From: JACXVD01 sp047975785
Lineage (GTDB): Bacteria > Pseudomonadota > Alphaproteobacteria > Sphingomonadales > Sphingomonadaceae
Length of the DNA: 15,322 nt
Direction: 5' to 3'
Assembly: GCA_047975785.1 (NCBI GenBank)
Contig: JBKEEC010000112.1
Coordinates: forward strand, 1-15,322
Below the pieces are notes generated by a model. That model did not search any database. It was not told the origin of the DNA and saw nothing but the letters and a program-made list of their open reading frames with translations. Of this stretch, positions 1 through 7,899 are shown in pieces. The translations under genes were made by a program, and so were the position numbers. The number at the start of each line of letters is the position of its first letter. Position 1 is the stretch's first letter.

Positions 1-1193
1 ACCGGGCCGAACACTTCTTCCTGTGCTATGGCCATATCCGGAGTGACATCATCGAAAATAGTTGGCTCAACAAAATACCCCAGGTTGAAGCCGCCATTGC
101 CGCCTCTATGAACCAGAGTCGCGCCTTCAGCCTGCGCTTTTTCGATATAGCCCAGCACCCGGTCTCGCTGCCGAGCCATGGAAAGCGGCCCTATCATGGT
201 CTGCTCATCCCACGGATCGCCCATGGCCACACCAGACACTGCAGTCCTGAGCGCATCCATAACCTCGTCATGGCGCTGTTCGGAAACCAGCAAACGGGTC
301 TGCGAAAAGCATATCTGGCCGGAAAAAGGTATGGCCACCGGAACCAGTGCAGGAATTGCCTCAGCCAAATTGGCATCATCGCAAATGATGGCCGCAGATT
401 TCCCGCCAAGCTCCAGACTGCACCGCGCAACACGGTCTGCGCAGACCGCGCCAATATGCCGCCCTGCATCGGTCGAACCGGTAAAAGAAACCTTGTCCAC
501 ACGCGGATCACGGATCAGCGCATCTCCCGCTTCGCGCCCCGCCGGAACAACGTTGAATACTCCAGCCGGAAGTCCCGCCTTTTCCGCACATTCTGCAAGT
601 ATCAGCGCATCAAATGGCGTTTCCGGGCTGGGCTTGGTCACAATTGTGCAGCCGGCCAGCAAGGCCGCTGCCAGTTTCTGGCTCAGCAGGACAAGTGGCG
701 CATTCCACGGCAGAACCAGCGCACACACGCCCACGGCCTCGCGCACTATCCGGGCGTGCCCCTGTGCAGTGGGCCGCAACTCCTCAAAAGCATAAGTCGA
801 AGCCAGATTTGCGAAATAATCAAAATAGGCCGGTACCAGCCCGGTCACCATCTGATTAAACCCTTGCGTCACCCCGACCTGCGCCGTCCAGACACGGGAC
901 AAGCTGTCCAGTCGGTTCTGGACTTCCTGTCCTATCCTGCGGATCACTTCGCCCCGTTCGGCAGGAGACATTCTCGGCCAGGGGCCATCATCAAAGGCTG
1001 TCCTCGCTGCTGCAATGGCGGCATCCATGTCAGCCGCACTGCCACCCGGCAGGGTTGTCATGACCTGTTCTGTCAGCGGAGAGACCAGCTCAAGCCGTTC
1101 ATCCGAAAGAGGCTGCCGCCACTCCCCGCCAATGAAAAAACGTGAGCGGACATTCTCCGAAAGTTCAGTCGTAAAATCGAAACGGTCACGCAT
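1..1193 (-). CDS. Aldehyde dehydrogenase family protein (C-terminus off the left edge)
   Basis: NAD(P)-dependent oxidation of an aldehyde to a carboxylic acid, cytosolic. The 397 complete codons visible show the family core in order: PWN (Asn164), a cofactor-binding FTGSTDAG stretch (about 238-244), ELGG with general-base Glu261, GQIC with nucleophile Cys295, and EEVFGP at 392-397 where the window ends. Family members are about 480-500 residues, so roughly 90 residues of the C-terminal catalytic and oligomerisation region are missing only because the window stops. The ATG at 1193 is preceded by GGGAGAGA at proper spacing. It is the last visible gene of a minus-strand run, 63 nt after the DUF35 gene, suggesting it oxidises an aldehyde released by the aldolase-like pair upstream. 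Substrate cannot be read from sequence. Large open frames on the opposite strand here are shadows. Confidence 0.93.
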   Translation of the reverse strand, partial: MRDRFDFTTELSENVRSRFFIGGEWRQPLSDERLELVSPLTEQVMTTLPGGSAADMDAAIAAARTAFDDGPWPRMSPAERGEVIRRIGQEVQNRLDSLSRVWTAQVGVTQGFNQMVTGLVPAYFDYFANLASTYAFEELRPTAQGHARIVREAVGVCALVLPWNAPLVLLSQKLAAALLAGCTIVTKPSPETPFDALILAECAEKAGLPAGVFNVVPAGREAGDALIRDPRVDKVSFTGSTDAGRHIGAVCADRVARCSLELGGKSAAIICDDANLAEAIPALVPVAIPFSGQICFSQTRLLVSEQRHDEVMDALRTAVSGVAMGDPWDEQTMIGPLSMARQRDRVLGYIEKAQAEGATLVHRGGNGGFNLGYFVEPTIFDDVTPDMAIAQEEVFGP

Positions 1194-1214
1194 TCCAGTC
1201 TCTCCCAACAATTG

Positions 1215-1248
1215 GCTGCGCCTGCCTGAGTCGGGCAGGCCGCACAGC
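1215..1248 (-). other. Intercistronic hairpin between DUF35 and aldehyde dehydrogenase genes
   Basis: The arms GCTGCGCCTGCC (1215-1226) and its bulged complement (1234-1248) can form a GC-rich stem around a 7-nt loop, just past the DUF35 stop and before the dehydrogenase RBS. There is no T-run after it on the minus strand, so a simple intrinsic terminator is unlikely. An mRNA-stability or processing element that sets the dehydrogenase level is possible. Confidence 0.4.
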
Positions 1249-1256
1249 CTCAGGAC

Positions 1257-1664
1257 TTATGCGGAAGGCTTGAACAAGGGCAGGGTCACGTCATCTGTCA
1301 CCTTGTGGAACACAACCTCCACCGGCATGCCTATCTCAATGTTGGCAGCATCAAGCTCGACAATATTGGTAAGCAGGCGGATGCCCTCTTCCAGTTCCAC
1401 CTCTGCAACCGGATAGGGGACTTCATCAGCAAAGCCGGAAAAATATTTCTGGTGCATGACCACGAAGGACGCCACCCTCCCCTTCCCTGACAAATCAGCC
1501 CAGCTCCAGCCCTTGCTCCGCGTATAGGGAGAAACTGGCGCAGGCGGGAAAAAGAACCTGCCGGTTGCATCGCATTTCTGCGCTACCAGCCGGTTTTCCT
1601 TGCAGGCATCGAAGAACGGCGCATTGCATCGGGAAGTATCGGGCAAGGGCTTCTGATAGGTCAT
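1257..1664 (-). CDS. DUF35 / OB-fold protein with degenerate zinc ribbon, partner of the thiolase-fold protein
   Basis: A 135-residue protein of the Zn-ribbon/OB-fold DUF35 family. These proteins usually bind a thiolase-superfamily partner and shape its acyl-CoA site. N-terminal helix PFFDACKENRLVAQKC (16-31) and FFFPP (37-41) match the family, and residues about 60-130 form the OB fold (strand segments VASFVV, PVAEVEL, IGMPVEVVF). The usual four-cysteine ribbon is lost: only Cys31 stands at a ligand position, and the second Cys pair is replaced by PVSPY. The start at 1664 is chosen because its ATG overlaps the thiolase stop as ATGA and is preceded by GAGGAG. An in-frame upstream start at 1712 would lie inside the thiolase gene. 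Translational coupling and adjacency argue for a stoichiometric complex with the 1661-2782 product. Confidence 0.88.
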   Translation of the reverse strand: MTYQKPLPDTSRCNAPFFDACKENRLVAQKCDATGRFFFPPAPVSPYTRSKGWSWADLSGKGRVASFVVMHQKYFSGFADEVPYPVAEVELEEGIRLLTNIVELDAANIEIGMPVEVVFHKVTDDVTLPLFKPSA

Positions 1665-2782
1665 GAATCGCTCCTCAGGATAATCGATGCTGAAACAGGT
1701 GTGGCGAGGCAAAATTGCAGCGCCTTGGCATCAGGGATTTGCCTGTTTTCGGGAACTTCACCGCGCAATTGGCGGACCCCCTCGGCGATCAGCGCCCAAC
1801 CCTGCATGTAGCTTTCCGACATATGACCGCCACTGGTGTTGGTCGGCCAGCGTCCCTTGCCGAGTTGCAGGGTGCCATTGCGGACAAACTGCCCACCCTC
1901 CCCCTGTCTGCAAAAGCCAAGCCCCTCCAGCGCAAAGACAACCGTTGGCGAGAAGTTGTCATAGATCATCAGCCCGTCAATATCTTCACGGGTAACACCT
2001 GCCCGATCATAGACCTGCCCAGCCACTTTCTGCAGCGCCGGATACCAGTAGTCATCCGCCGGATAGGAATTCTGGGAAAAGTCATCCTGCCGGGCAAAGC
2101 CCGATACATAGACCGGCTTCTTGCGAAGATCCTTTGCCCGTTCTGGCGTGGTCATGATCCAGGCGACACCGCCATCATTGATAAGGCAATAGTCCAGCAA
2201 ATGTAGCGGATCGCAAATGAACCGGCTGTTCTGGTGATCCTCCACCGTAATGGGTTTTTGCATTACAGCCTGCGGGTTCTTGCTAGCATGGTCACGAAAA
2301 GCCACTGCAATATGTGCCAGATCTTCTGACGAAGAGCCAAATCGTGCCATGTGCCGCCGCCACATCATCGCATGGCTTGCCCCCGGTGATGTGAAGCCCC
2401 AGGGGGCCCAGAACCCGGCCTCGCCACCATATTTCATGGCATTGGAACGGCCGTCATTGCCATAGACTAGCGCAATCGTGGTGGCCTGCCCCGAAGCCAG
2501 CGCCTCCGCTGCCATCATCAGCGCAATGGCGGAAAAGCGGCCATGTGCTTCGGTTGACTGGAGATAGGGTGTCTGGAGATTGGCAACCTCGGCAAAGCGG
2601 TCATAAGGAAGCCGATTGAGAATGACTCCGTCAATTTCATCGAGCGAGATGCCGGCATCAGTTGCGGCGGCTTCTAGCGCAGAAACGCCAAGTCCCACAG
2701 CATCCGTTTCAGGAAACACGCCATAATCAGTGTTGCCCACACCTACAATACAGGCCTTGTCTCTCAGATTCCAGTCAGACAT
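1661..2782 (-). CDS. Thiolase-superfamily protein, Ltp2-like putative retro-aldolase
   Basis: A 373-residue SCP2-type thiolase-fold protein. The usual nucleophilic Cys position lies in AHGRFSA (79-85) with no Cys, and the C-terminal GGxxGxGHP motif is replaced by GGHMSESYMQG, with Tyr325 where thiolases have His. IYDNFSP places Tyr274 in the other conserved site. From family knowledge, this Tyr pair and missing Cys characterise Ltp2, the aldolase that with a DUF35 partner cleaves the C17 side chain of steroid acyl-CoAs. I therefore infer retro-aldol cleavage of a beta-hydroxyacyl-CoA, not thiolysis. The ATG at 2782 is preferred over one at 2857 because GGAGAAG precedes it and the protein then begins at the usual KACIVGVGNTDYG strand. 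The stop overlaps the DUF35 start. Substrate is unknown. Confidence 0.88.
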   Translation of the reverse strand: MSDWNLRDKACIVGVGNTDYGVFPETDAVGLGVSALEAAATDAGISLDEIDGVILNRLPYDRFAEVANLQTPYLQSTEAHGRFSAIALMMAAEALASGQATTIALVYGNDGRSNAMKYGGEAGFWAPWGFTSPGASHAMMWRRHMARFGSSSEDLAHIAVAFRDHASKNPQAVMQKPITVEDHQNSRFICDPLHLLDYCLINDGGVAWIMTTPERAKDLRKKPVYVSGFARQDDFSQNSYPADDYWYPALQKVAGQVYDRAGVTREDIDGLMIYDNFSPTVVFALEGLGFCRQGEGGQFVRNGTLQLGKGRWPTNTSGGHMSESYMQGWALIAEGVRQLRGEVPENRQIPDAKALQFCLATPVSASIILRSDS

Positions 2783-2926
2783 CTGAACTTCTCCATCACA
2801 ATTTCCAACATTCACTTTTTTGGCTACCCTGTCCGGCCGCTTGCCCGCGTCCATCAATCTGGGTTGGAGTAAGCGCTCCTATCAAACCAGAAAAGCACCA
2901 CTTAATTGATCAAAACTCAACAACTC

Positions 2927-2942
2927 CTGCTCAATCGAGCAG
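2927..2942 (-). other. Small hairpin over the receptor stop codon
   Basis: CTGCTC (2927-2932) and GAGCAG (2937-2942) are perfect 6-bp arms around a 4-nt loop, spanning the stop codon of the TonB receptor gene. On the minus strand it is followed by a T-rich but interrupted stretch, so at best it is a weak attenuator between the receptor and the thiolase genes. The rest of the 148-nt gap to 2783 shows only TTGATCAA at about 2906 and no clear promoter. Confidence 0.3.
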
Positions 2943-5402
2943 TGAGCTGCGTAAGGTCAGTTGCAGCAAAATGGTTCTTGGTGCTGTATATCCACCGGCA
3001 AGGTCAGCCCCCAGGCCCGGCGTCGCATATCCGGGATAGGCTGCCCCCGTTGTCGGATATTCGAACGCATGGGCAAAGCGCAACGCATTGGTTAGATTGC
3101 GCCCTACAAGCGACAGCTCCCAGCCATCATCTGCCCCCTTGGCCGAGACAAACCCGTTGAAACGCCAGACCGACTTCTGCCCTGCACGCGGATTATGTGA
3201 GGGCTCGGGATTGAAGCTGTCGGTGAAATTGGCATCACCACCAAAGCTGATGGTTAAGCTGTCAGACACAGGCAAATCCCAGTTGAAGCCATGGCTCATG
3301 GTCCATTCGGGGGCACGCTCAACCTGCGTTCCCGAAAGATCCTGTGCCGAATAGCTGGACCCGATTGGCGCACCGGAAACCGGATCAAAGCGCGGCACAA
3401 GCTGAAGGTTGCAACCTTGAGCAATGGACTGCCCCGCATAACAGGGCGCAGTCGGATAGCTCAGATAGCGCGAACGGTTATAGGCAACACTGGACCGCAG
3501 AGTGAGACCCGGGACGGCATAGGGACTGAACGCCAGCGATGCCTCCGCCCCTTTAGACCGCGAACTGCCTGCATTGTTGACCTTGACTGCGATGCTTACC
3601 GGGTCAAAGGAATTAAGCTGTAAATTTTTGTATTTATAGGAGTATACTGACAAATCAAAGCTCAATTGACGATCCAGAACCGACCCTTTCATACCAATCT
3701 CGCCGCCTTTCGCTTGTGCCTGCGAAAAGCTGACATCATTGACAGCCGGCGGCGGGGCAAAGCCCGGAGCCATATTGAACCCGCCCGAAGTGAAGCCTTC
3801 GCGATATGCCGCGTAAATTGTCACATTCTGCGATGGACGATAGCGTGCAGTAATTTCCGGCGAGAAATCATTGAAGCTGAGCTTGTCCGGGGTAAAAATC
3901 AGATCAACCGGCCCGGGTGCAAACCCGGTCAGTGCGCTGGGATATTTCTTGCCACGAATGGTTTTTTTCTCATGGGAATAACGCCCGCCAGCGGTCAGTT
4001 CAAACTGTTCCGACAGAGTCAGAATCCCTTGCAGGAAGAAGGATGATGCATTGGTTTTCTGACGATACCTGTCATCCGTGAAAAGCAGCGGGCCTGCCCC
4101 CCCTGCCAGATAGCCATTGAAGATCAGCGGCCCGTCAAACCTCTTTTTGGCATCCTGAAAATAGGCTCCGGCAACAAAATTGAATGGCGAGTCAAACGAA
4201 CTGGCAAGCCGAATTTCCTGCGAGAACTGTTCATCACCAACCCGCCCTGCTGTTGCCAGAGTTTCCACTTCGCCAGCAGACGCATTGTAACTCCAATGCT
4301 CATCCAGCTTGTAATAAGCCGAAACTGTCGTGATGGTCAGCGCATCAGACGGGCGCATGACCATCTGCAAGGAGCCGAGAAACTGGTCCTGGGTGAAAAA
4401 CGGATTGATATAGCCGTCATAATAATAGGGCGCCGTGGCAAGGGTCGCCGCAGAGAACGCCGGTTCGACAACGATCCTGTCAAGTGTGCAATCATTGATG
4501 CCGCCGGTGTTGCCGGAATAGACCTGCATCTGCGGAGCACCCAGCGGGCAACTGAACATCTGGTTGCCCGATGCAACACCATTGTCCCGGTTACGCTTTG
4601 AATAGGCCACTTTCAGCTTGGCTTCAAAATCGTCCGCCGGAGAGTCGAACTTCAAAGTGCCGCGCAGAAACATGTCCCTCTGATCTGACACCGTGTCAGC
4701 ACCAACCCCACTCGCGCCGCCCGGTACAGAATTGATCCGGTTACGGAACCAGCCCTCCTGATCGCCATAGGCCCCGATCAGCCGCAAACCGAGCGAATCG
4801 GTAAGCGGCGCAGAAACCATTGCCTCTACCTGTTTGCGCTTTTCCTTAAACTCATAACCCGATCGGACCATCCACTCGACCTCGTCCCCGGGGTCGGCAG
4901 ACACGAGAGAGATAATTCCGCCAATGCTGTTCTTGCCATAGAACATGGCCTGTGGCCCTTTCAGGACTTCTGTCCGCTCAAGGTCATAAATGCCCAGATT
5001 GACTGCATTGCCCTGACTGACCTGCACACCATCAATATTGATAGATACTGCCTGATCCACGCTCGGGCTGGTTCCAGGCGAGCCAATGCCTCGCAAGTTG
5101 ATCGAAGCACCACCAGGGCCACCAACATTGCCAATAACCAGCTGAGGGACTCGCGTCGAAATCTGACTTAGCGTGTTGGTTGAATATCGCTCCATTTCCT
5201 GAGCGCCCACAGCTGTGATTGCAGCAGGAACATCCTGCAACCTCTCATCGCGTTTGCGGGCCGAAACAATAATTTCCTGATCCGCCCCGGCAGACACGCC
5301 AGAGGAACTTTCGGTATCTTCCTGTGCGGTAGCATTTGTTGCCCAGACACTGTAAAGTGTAACCGCCAGAATGGATGCACAACTACGGGATATCGCTCTC
5401 AT
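2931..5402 (-). CDS. TonB-dependent outer-membrane receptor
   Basis: An 823-residue receptor for energised uptake across the outer membrane. The signal peptide covers about 1-26 with cleavage near ATAQ. A TonB box, EIIVSAR, is at 43-49, followed by the plug domain (about 55-170) including LERTEVLKGPQAMFYGKNSIGG at about 141-162. The rest is beta-barrel, with aromatic-rich strands such as ELTAGGRYSHE and TIYAAYREGFTSGGF. The start at 5402 is preceded by GGGAGAGAG and gives a normal signal peptide. An earlier in-frame start near 5513 would add a non-signal extension. The C-terminus is LTLRSSLLD, not the usual terminal aromatic residue (LTLRF type). This is mildly odd and could affect BAM recognition. 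In sphingomonads such receptors often sit in catabolic clusters and import hydrophobic or aromatic substrates. The ligand is not deducible. Confidence 0.93.
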   Translation of the reverse strand: MRAISRSCASILAVTLYSVWATNATAQEDTESSSGVSAGADQEIIVSARKRDERLQDVPAAITAVGAQEMERYSTNTLSQISTRVPQLVIGNVGGPGGASINLRGIGSPGTSPSVDQAVSINIDGVQVSQGNAVNLGIYDLERTEVLKGPQAMFYGKNSIGGIISLVSADPGDEVEWMVRSGYEFKEKRKQVEAMVSAPLTDSLGLRLIGAYGDQEGWFRNRINSVPGGASGVGADTVSDQRDMFLRGTLKFDSPADDFEAKLKVAYSKRNRDNGVASGNQMFSCPLGAPQMQVYSGNTGGINDCTLDRIVVEPAFSAATLATAPYYYDGYINPFFTQDQFLGSLQMVMRPSDALTITTVSAYYKLDEHWSYNASAGEVETLATAGRVGDEQFSQEIRLASSFDSPFNFVAGAYFQDAKKRFDGPLIFNGYLAGGAGPLLFTDDRYRQKTNASSFFLQGILTLSEQFELTAGGRYSHEKKTIRGKKYPSALTGFAPGPVDLIFTPDKLSFNDFSPEITARYRPSQNVTIYAAYREGFTSGGFNMAPGFAPPPAVNDVSFSQAQAKGGEIGMKGSVLDRQLSFDLSVYSYKYKNLQLNSFDPVSIAVKVNNAGSSRSKGAEASLAFSPYAVPGLTLRSSVAYNRSRYLSYPTAPCYAGQSIAQGCNLQLVPRFDPVSGAPIGSSYSAQDLSGTQVERAPEWTMSHGFNWDLPVSDSLTISFGGDANFTDSFNPEPSHNPRAGQKSVWRFNGFVSAKGADDGWELSLVGRNLTNALRFAHAFEYPTTGAAYPGYATPGLGADLAGGYTAPRTILLQLTLRSSLLD

Positions 5403-5434
5403 CTCTCTCTCCCTAAATCTTGAAGCCCGGTTGC

Positions 5435-5449
5435 ATCTGCCTGGCAGAT
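5435..5449 (-). promoter_or_regulatory. Perfect palindrome in the TonB receptor leader, candidate operator
   Basis: ATCTGCCTGGCAGAT has perfect 7-bp arms around one central base and ends 32 nt upstream of the receptor ATG, just before the RBS region. Its position suits a repressor site or a short mRNA stem. The 172-nt gap (5403-5574) otherwise shows TTGATA on the minus strand near 5540 but no convincing -10 partner, so the receptor may be read from the MFS promoter. The binding protein is unknown. Confidence 0.4.
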
Positions 5450-5574
5450 TGACTTCTGATTCACCTGAATGAGGAATTGGTAGCTTGAATATGCTGCTTG
5501 TGTGCCAGCACAAATTCTCTGCATAAATGAGAAAATATCAACATTGCATTGTGGGCGGAAAGGCAGCGCAACCG

Positions 5575-6726
5575 TCAGCGATGCGCCGTGCGTGTCCATA
5601 AGACCAGTGGTGCAAGCGCACAAAAACAGGCCAAAACCATCATTCCGGCTGATTGTGCGTTTGTGAATACGGTAAATACAATCGGCGCGCCGATCAGCAT
5701 ACCGGCATTGGCTCCGATCATATAGAGACTGGTTGTTGCCCCTGTCGCATCAGGCGATGGAATAATGTGTGGTAGGCGGGCCATACCGATTGCCCCGACC
5801 ATTCCGCCAGCGATGTAGAAACAGAACAGGATTGCGGCCGAACCCCACAATCCGGTGATGGGAAAAAAAATCGCCGAGCCTGTCAGAGCCAGCAGAGCAA
5901 AGGCCGCAAGAGAAAGCTTGCCAACACCATGGTGCATTGCAACAGGGCCAACTATAAGACTCCCTATAATCGAGGCTGGGTAGCTGAACATGCCGTATCC
6001 CGCGGCAACAGCAGGGGAAACCCCGAAGGTGCCAGACGCATAAGTGGGAAATAAAGCTCCGAATCCAAACATCGCAATCGTCGCGATACATATGCCAAGC
6101 GAAAGCCCTGCTGGGCCTGCTGAGCGAAGAACTGCCCCCATGCCGGCCCCTGCATTGCTACTGTTTTTTTCTGGTTTCACCCAAGCAGGCAGCAGAGCCG
6201 AAAGGGCAAGCATCACAGCAAGGCACAGAGCATGGGCCGGAAACACCCATTGCCAGTTCGGCCCTGCAAACAGCCCGCCAAATCCTAGAAACAAACCAAC
6301 ACCAAGGGGAACACTGGTTGATATCACCGCCATGGCAAGAGGCTGTCGCGCGCCCTCAGTAGTGCGCACCACCATGGCTATCGTGCCGACTGATACCGCA
6401 ATAAACCCGGCCCCTTCCAGCAGGCGCCCTGCCAGTAGGGCCGCGAAACTGCTCATCGGCCACATCAGCACATTAGCCAGAATCATAACGGACAGACCCG
6501 CCACAATAATTTTCCTGTCACCCAGCCGGTCTGTCATTGCGCCACTAAAAGGGGCAAGCAGGACGGATGCGGCGGAGATGACGGAAATCAGCCAAGCGGC
6601 TTCTGATAAAGACACATGGGTGGTCTTTGCCATATCTCCGACCAGCGGGATCAATTTGCCAACAGAGCCGCCCGAAATGACAGCATAGAGATAAATCAGT
6701 CCATAGGATATCCATCCTGCCCGCAT
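5575..6726 (-). CDS. MFS transporter
   Basis: A 383-residue major facilitator, about 12 hydrophobic segments by eye, with a short central cytoplasmic loop near 183-200 (KPEKNSSNAG). The family motif A appears as GAMTDRLGDRK (62-72) between TM2 and TM3, and RLLEGAGF (101-108) is the usual TM4 segment. The start at 6726 is preceded by GGAGAGGAG and gives a short cytoplasmic N-terminus before TM1. An in-frame start at 6822 adds a charged tail with no RBS. It is probably the first gene of the minus-strand cluster MFS, TonB receptor, thiolase, DUF35, aldehyde dehydrogenase, suggesting inner-membrane import of the substrate taken up by the receptor. Export of a toxic intermediate cannot be excluded. 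Confidence 0.9.
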   Translation of the reverse strand: MRAGWISYGLIYLYAVISGGSVGKLIPLVGDMAKTTHVSLSEAAWLISVISAASVLLAPFSGAMTDRLGDRKIIVAGLSVMILANVLMWPMSSFAALLAGRLLEGAGFIAVSVGTIAMVVRTTEGARQPLAMAVISTSVPLGVGLFLGFGGLFAGPNWQWVFPAHALCLAVMLALSALLPAWVKPEKNSSNAGAGMGAVLRSAGPAGLSLGICIATIAMFGFGALFPTYASGTFGVSPAVAAGYGMFSYPASIIGSLIVGPVAMHHGVGKLSLAAFALLALTGSAIFFPITGLWGSAAILFCFYIAGGMVGAIGMARLPHIIPSPDATGATTSLYMIGANAGMLIGAPIVFTVFTNAQSAGMMVLACFCALAPLVLWTRTAHR

Positions 6727-6849
6727 GTTATTCTCCTCTCCCACTGACCTGCGGGCGGCCCCTGAGGAACAGCCCGCGTTTACGGGGCGATATATTTGCG
6801 GAAAAGTTGGCTCGCCGGTCAACCCGTGTCTATTGCGAGAATTTAGCTG

Positions 6850-6904
6850 TCATGTTGATCTAAACGCACAATAACATAGTTGCAGACGGGACATGGCAAC
6901 ATGA
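6850..6904. other. Inverted repeat after the LysR stop codon
   Basis: TCATGTTG (6850-6857) and CAACATGA (6897-6904) are perfect 8-bp arms 39 nt apart, the right arm directly abutting the LysR stop. It lies within the 178-nt gap that must also hold any MFS promoter. It could be a long-loop terminator for the LysR gene or a paired operator. A minus-strand TTGACC at 6817-6822 is a weak -35 candidate without a good -10. Confidence 0.3.
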
Positions 6905-7801
6905 TCAATCTTCCAGCAAGGCTATAGCTGCATCTACAAAACGATGGGCCGGTGGTGAAAGAAGGTGGTCACTGCGCCAGATCAGATAAAAGGCAGGGGG
7001 CGTCGCCAGTTGTGGTGTCGGATAGGCAAGTTCAAGCGACACTAGCCTGCCCGCGCTCAGGTCCTCGGCGACAAGGTGAGGAGGGACAATCGCGAATCCA
7101 GTCCCGGCCCGGACCACTTCCAGAAGCATGGTGAAATCATTGAATTGCCAGATGGGGGCACCCAACAGCCCAAAGGAACGTATGGCAATGATGCCGTCCC
7201 GGTCCTCCGGTACAAGCTGAGGATATTTACGGAGCAGGTTTGTGGTCACTCGGCCCTGTGCCGCAAGTGGATGGATCGGTGATGTCACTAGGACTATCGC
7301 TGCTGATGAAATGGGGATTCGATGGCAATCAGCAGGGATCTCGGCATACATGCTGGCGATACCCAGTTCCGCCTGCCCTTCTGTAACCAGTTTGGGAATG
7401 TCGTCTAGAATGGCGGAACGTACCGTCAGGCGCAACAAGGGGTGTTGGGCCTGCAAGATTTGAATGGCCTGCACCACAGGGGTTGGAGGTGCAGCAAAAT
7501 CAATTGCAAGGACAAGCTCCTCTGCGGCTCCGATGGAAAGGGCCTTCGCTCTGGACACGAATTGCTCTGCCTCGTCTCGCATTGACAGCGCGATGGGAAG
7601 CAGTCCTTGCCCGGAAGAGGTGAGGGTGGTGCCGCGCGCGCCGCGTTGGAAAAGCTGACACTGAAGCTGGTATTCAAGACTGCGTAAAAGATAGGTCACA
7701 GCGGGTTGAGAGCGGCCACTCATGCGGGCGGCTGCCGACAGGCTGCCACTTTCGGCAACAGAGAGAAAGGCGCGTATCTGCTCCAGAGTGAAATGTGTCA
7801 T
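6905..7801 (-). CDS. LysR-type transcriptional regulator
   Basis: 298 residues, the normal length. The N-terminal winged helix-turn-helix is clear: FTLEQIRAFLSVAESGSLS (4-22), then SQPAVTYLLRSLE (31-43), then LFQRGARGTTLTSSG. From about 90 it has a periplasmic-binding-protein-like effector domain. The start at 7801 is taken because LysR proteins begin a few residues before the first helix. An in-frame ATG at 7879 would add 26 untypical residues across the promoter region. The RBS is weak (AAGG about 10 nt upstream). It is divergent from the oxygenase gene at 7900, its most likely target, and could also control the MFS-led operon downstream on the same strand. Effector unknown. Confidence 0.93.
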   Translation of the reverse strand: MTHFTLEQIRAFLSVAESGSLSAAARMSGRSQPAVTYLLRSLEYQLQCQLFQRGARGTTLTSSGQGLLPIALSMRDEAEQFVSRAKALSIGAAEELVLAIDFAAPPTPVVQAIQILQAQHPLLRLTVRSAILDDIPKLVTEGQAELGIASMYAEIPADCHRIPISSAAIVLVTSPIHPLAAQGRVTTNLLRKYPQLVPEDRDGIIAIRSFGLLGAPIWQFNDFTMLLEVVRAGTGFAIVPPHLVAEDLSAGRLVSLELAYPTPQLATPPAFYLIWRSDHLLSPPAHRFVDAAIALLED

Positions 7802-7812
7802 ATATAAAGTAA

Positions 7813-7871
7813 CCTTATACACGGCATAAAAACTTTGCCGATTTTCGGGGGTATTTGATGAATGTATAAGG
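7813..7871. promoter_or_regulatory. Divergent control region with two concentric inverted repeats
   Basis: CCTTATAC (7813-7820) and GTATAAGG (7864-7871) are perfect 8-bp arms with 43 nt between. Inside, CCGATTTTCGG (7838-7848) is a second palindrome whose centre lies within 1 nt of the outer one. TATAAG at 7865-7870 could serve as -10 for the oxygenase gene (start 7900), though the matching -35 is poor. This fits a LysR activator site shared by divergent genes. Protein and promoter assignments are inferred. Confidence 0.5.
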
Positions 7872-7899
7872 AAATCCATAAAAAATATGGAGAGTTTTA

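Noticed and set aside
108..1145. Long open frame on the plus strand opposite the aldehyde dehydrogenase
   Set aside because: The minus strand encodes all aldehyde dehydrogenase motifs in order. The plus-strand translation has no recognisable domain and is a shadow.
1661..2782. Calling the thiolase-fold protein a true acetyl-CoA acetyltransferase
   Set aside because: The nucleophilic Cys and the GHP histidine motif are missing, so thiolysis is unlikely.
5399..5623. 74-residue open frame across the receptor leader
   Set aside because: It overlaps the end of the MFS gene and the leader palindrome, with no domain or RBS support.
6044..6688. 214-residue open frame on the plus strand opposite the MFS gene
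   Set aside because: Proline/serine-rich shadow of transmembrane codons, with no start context.
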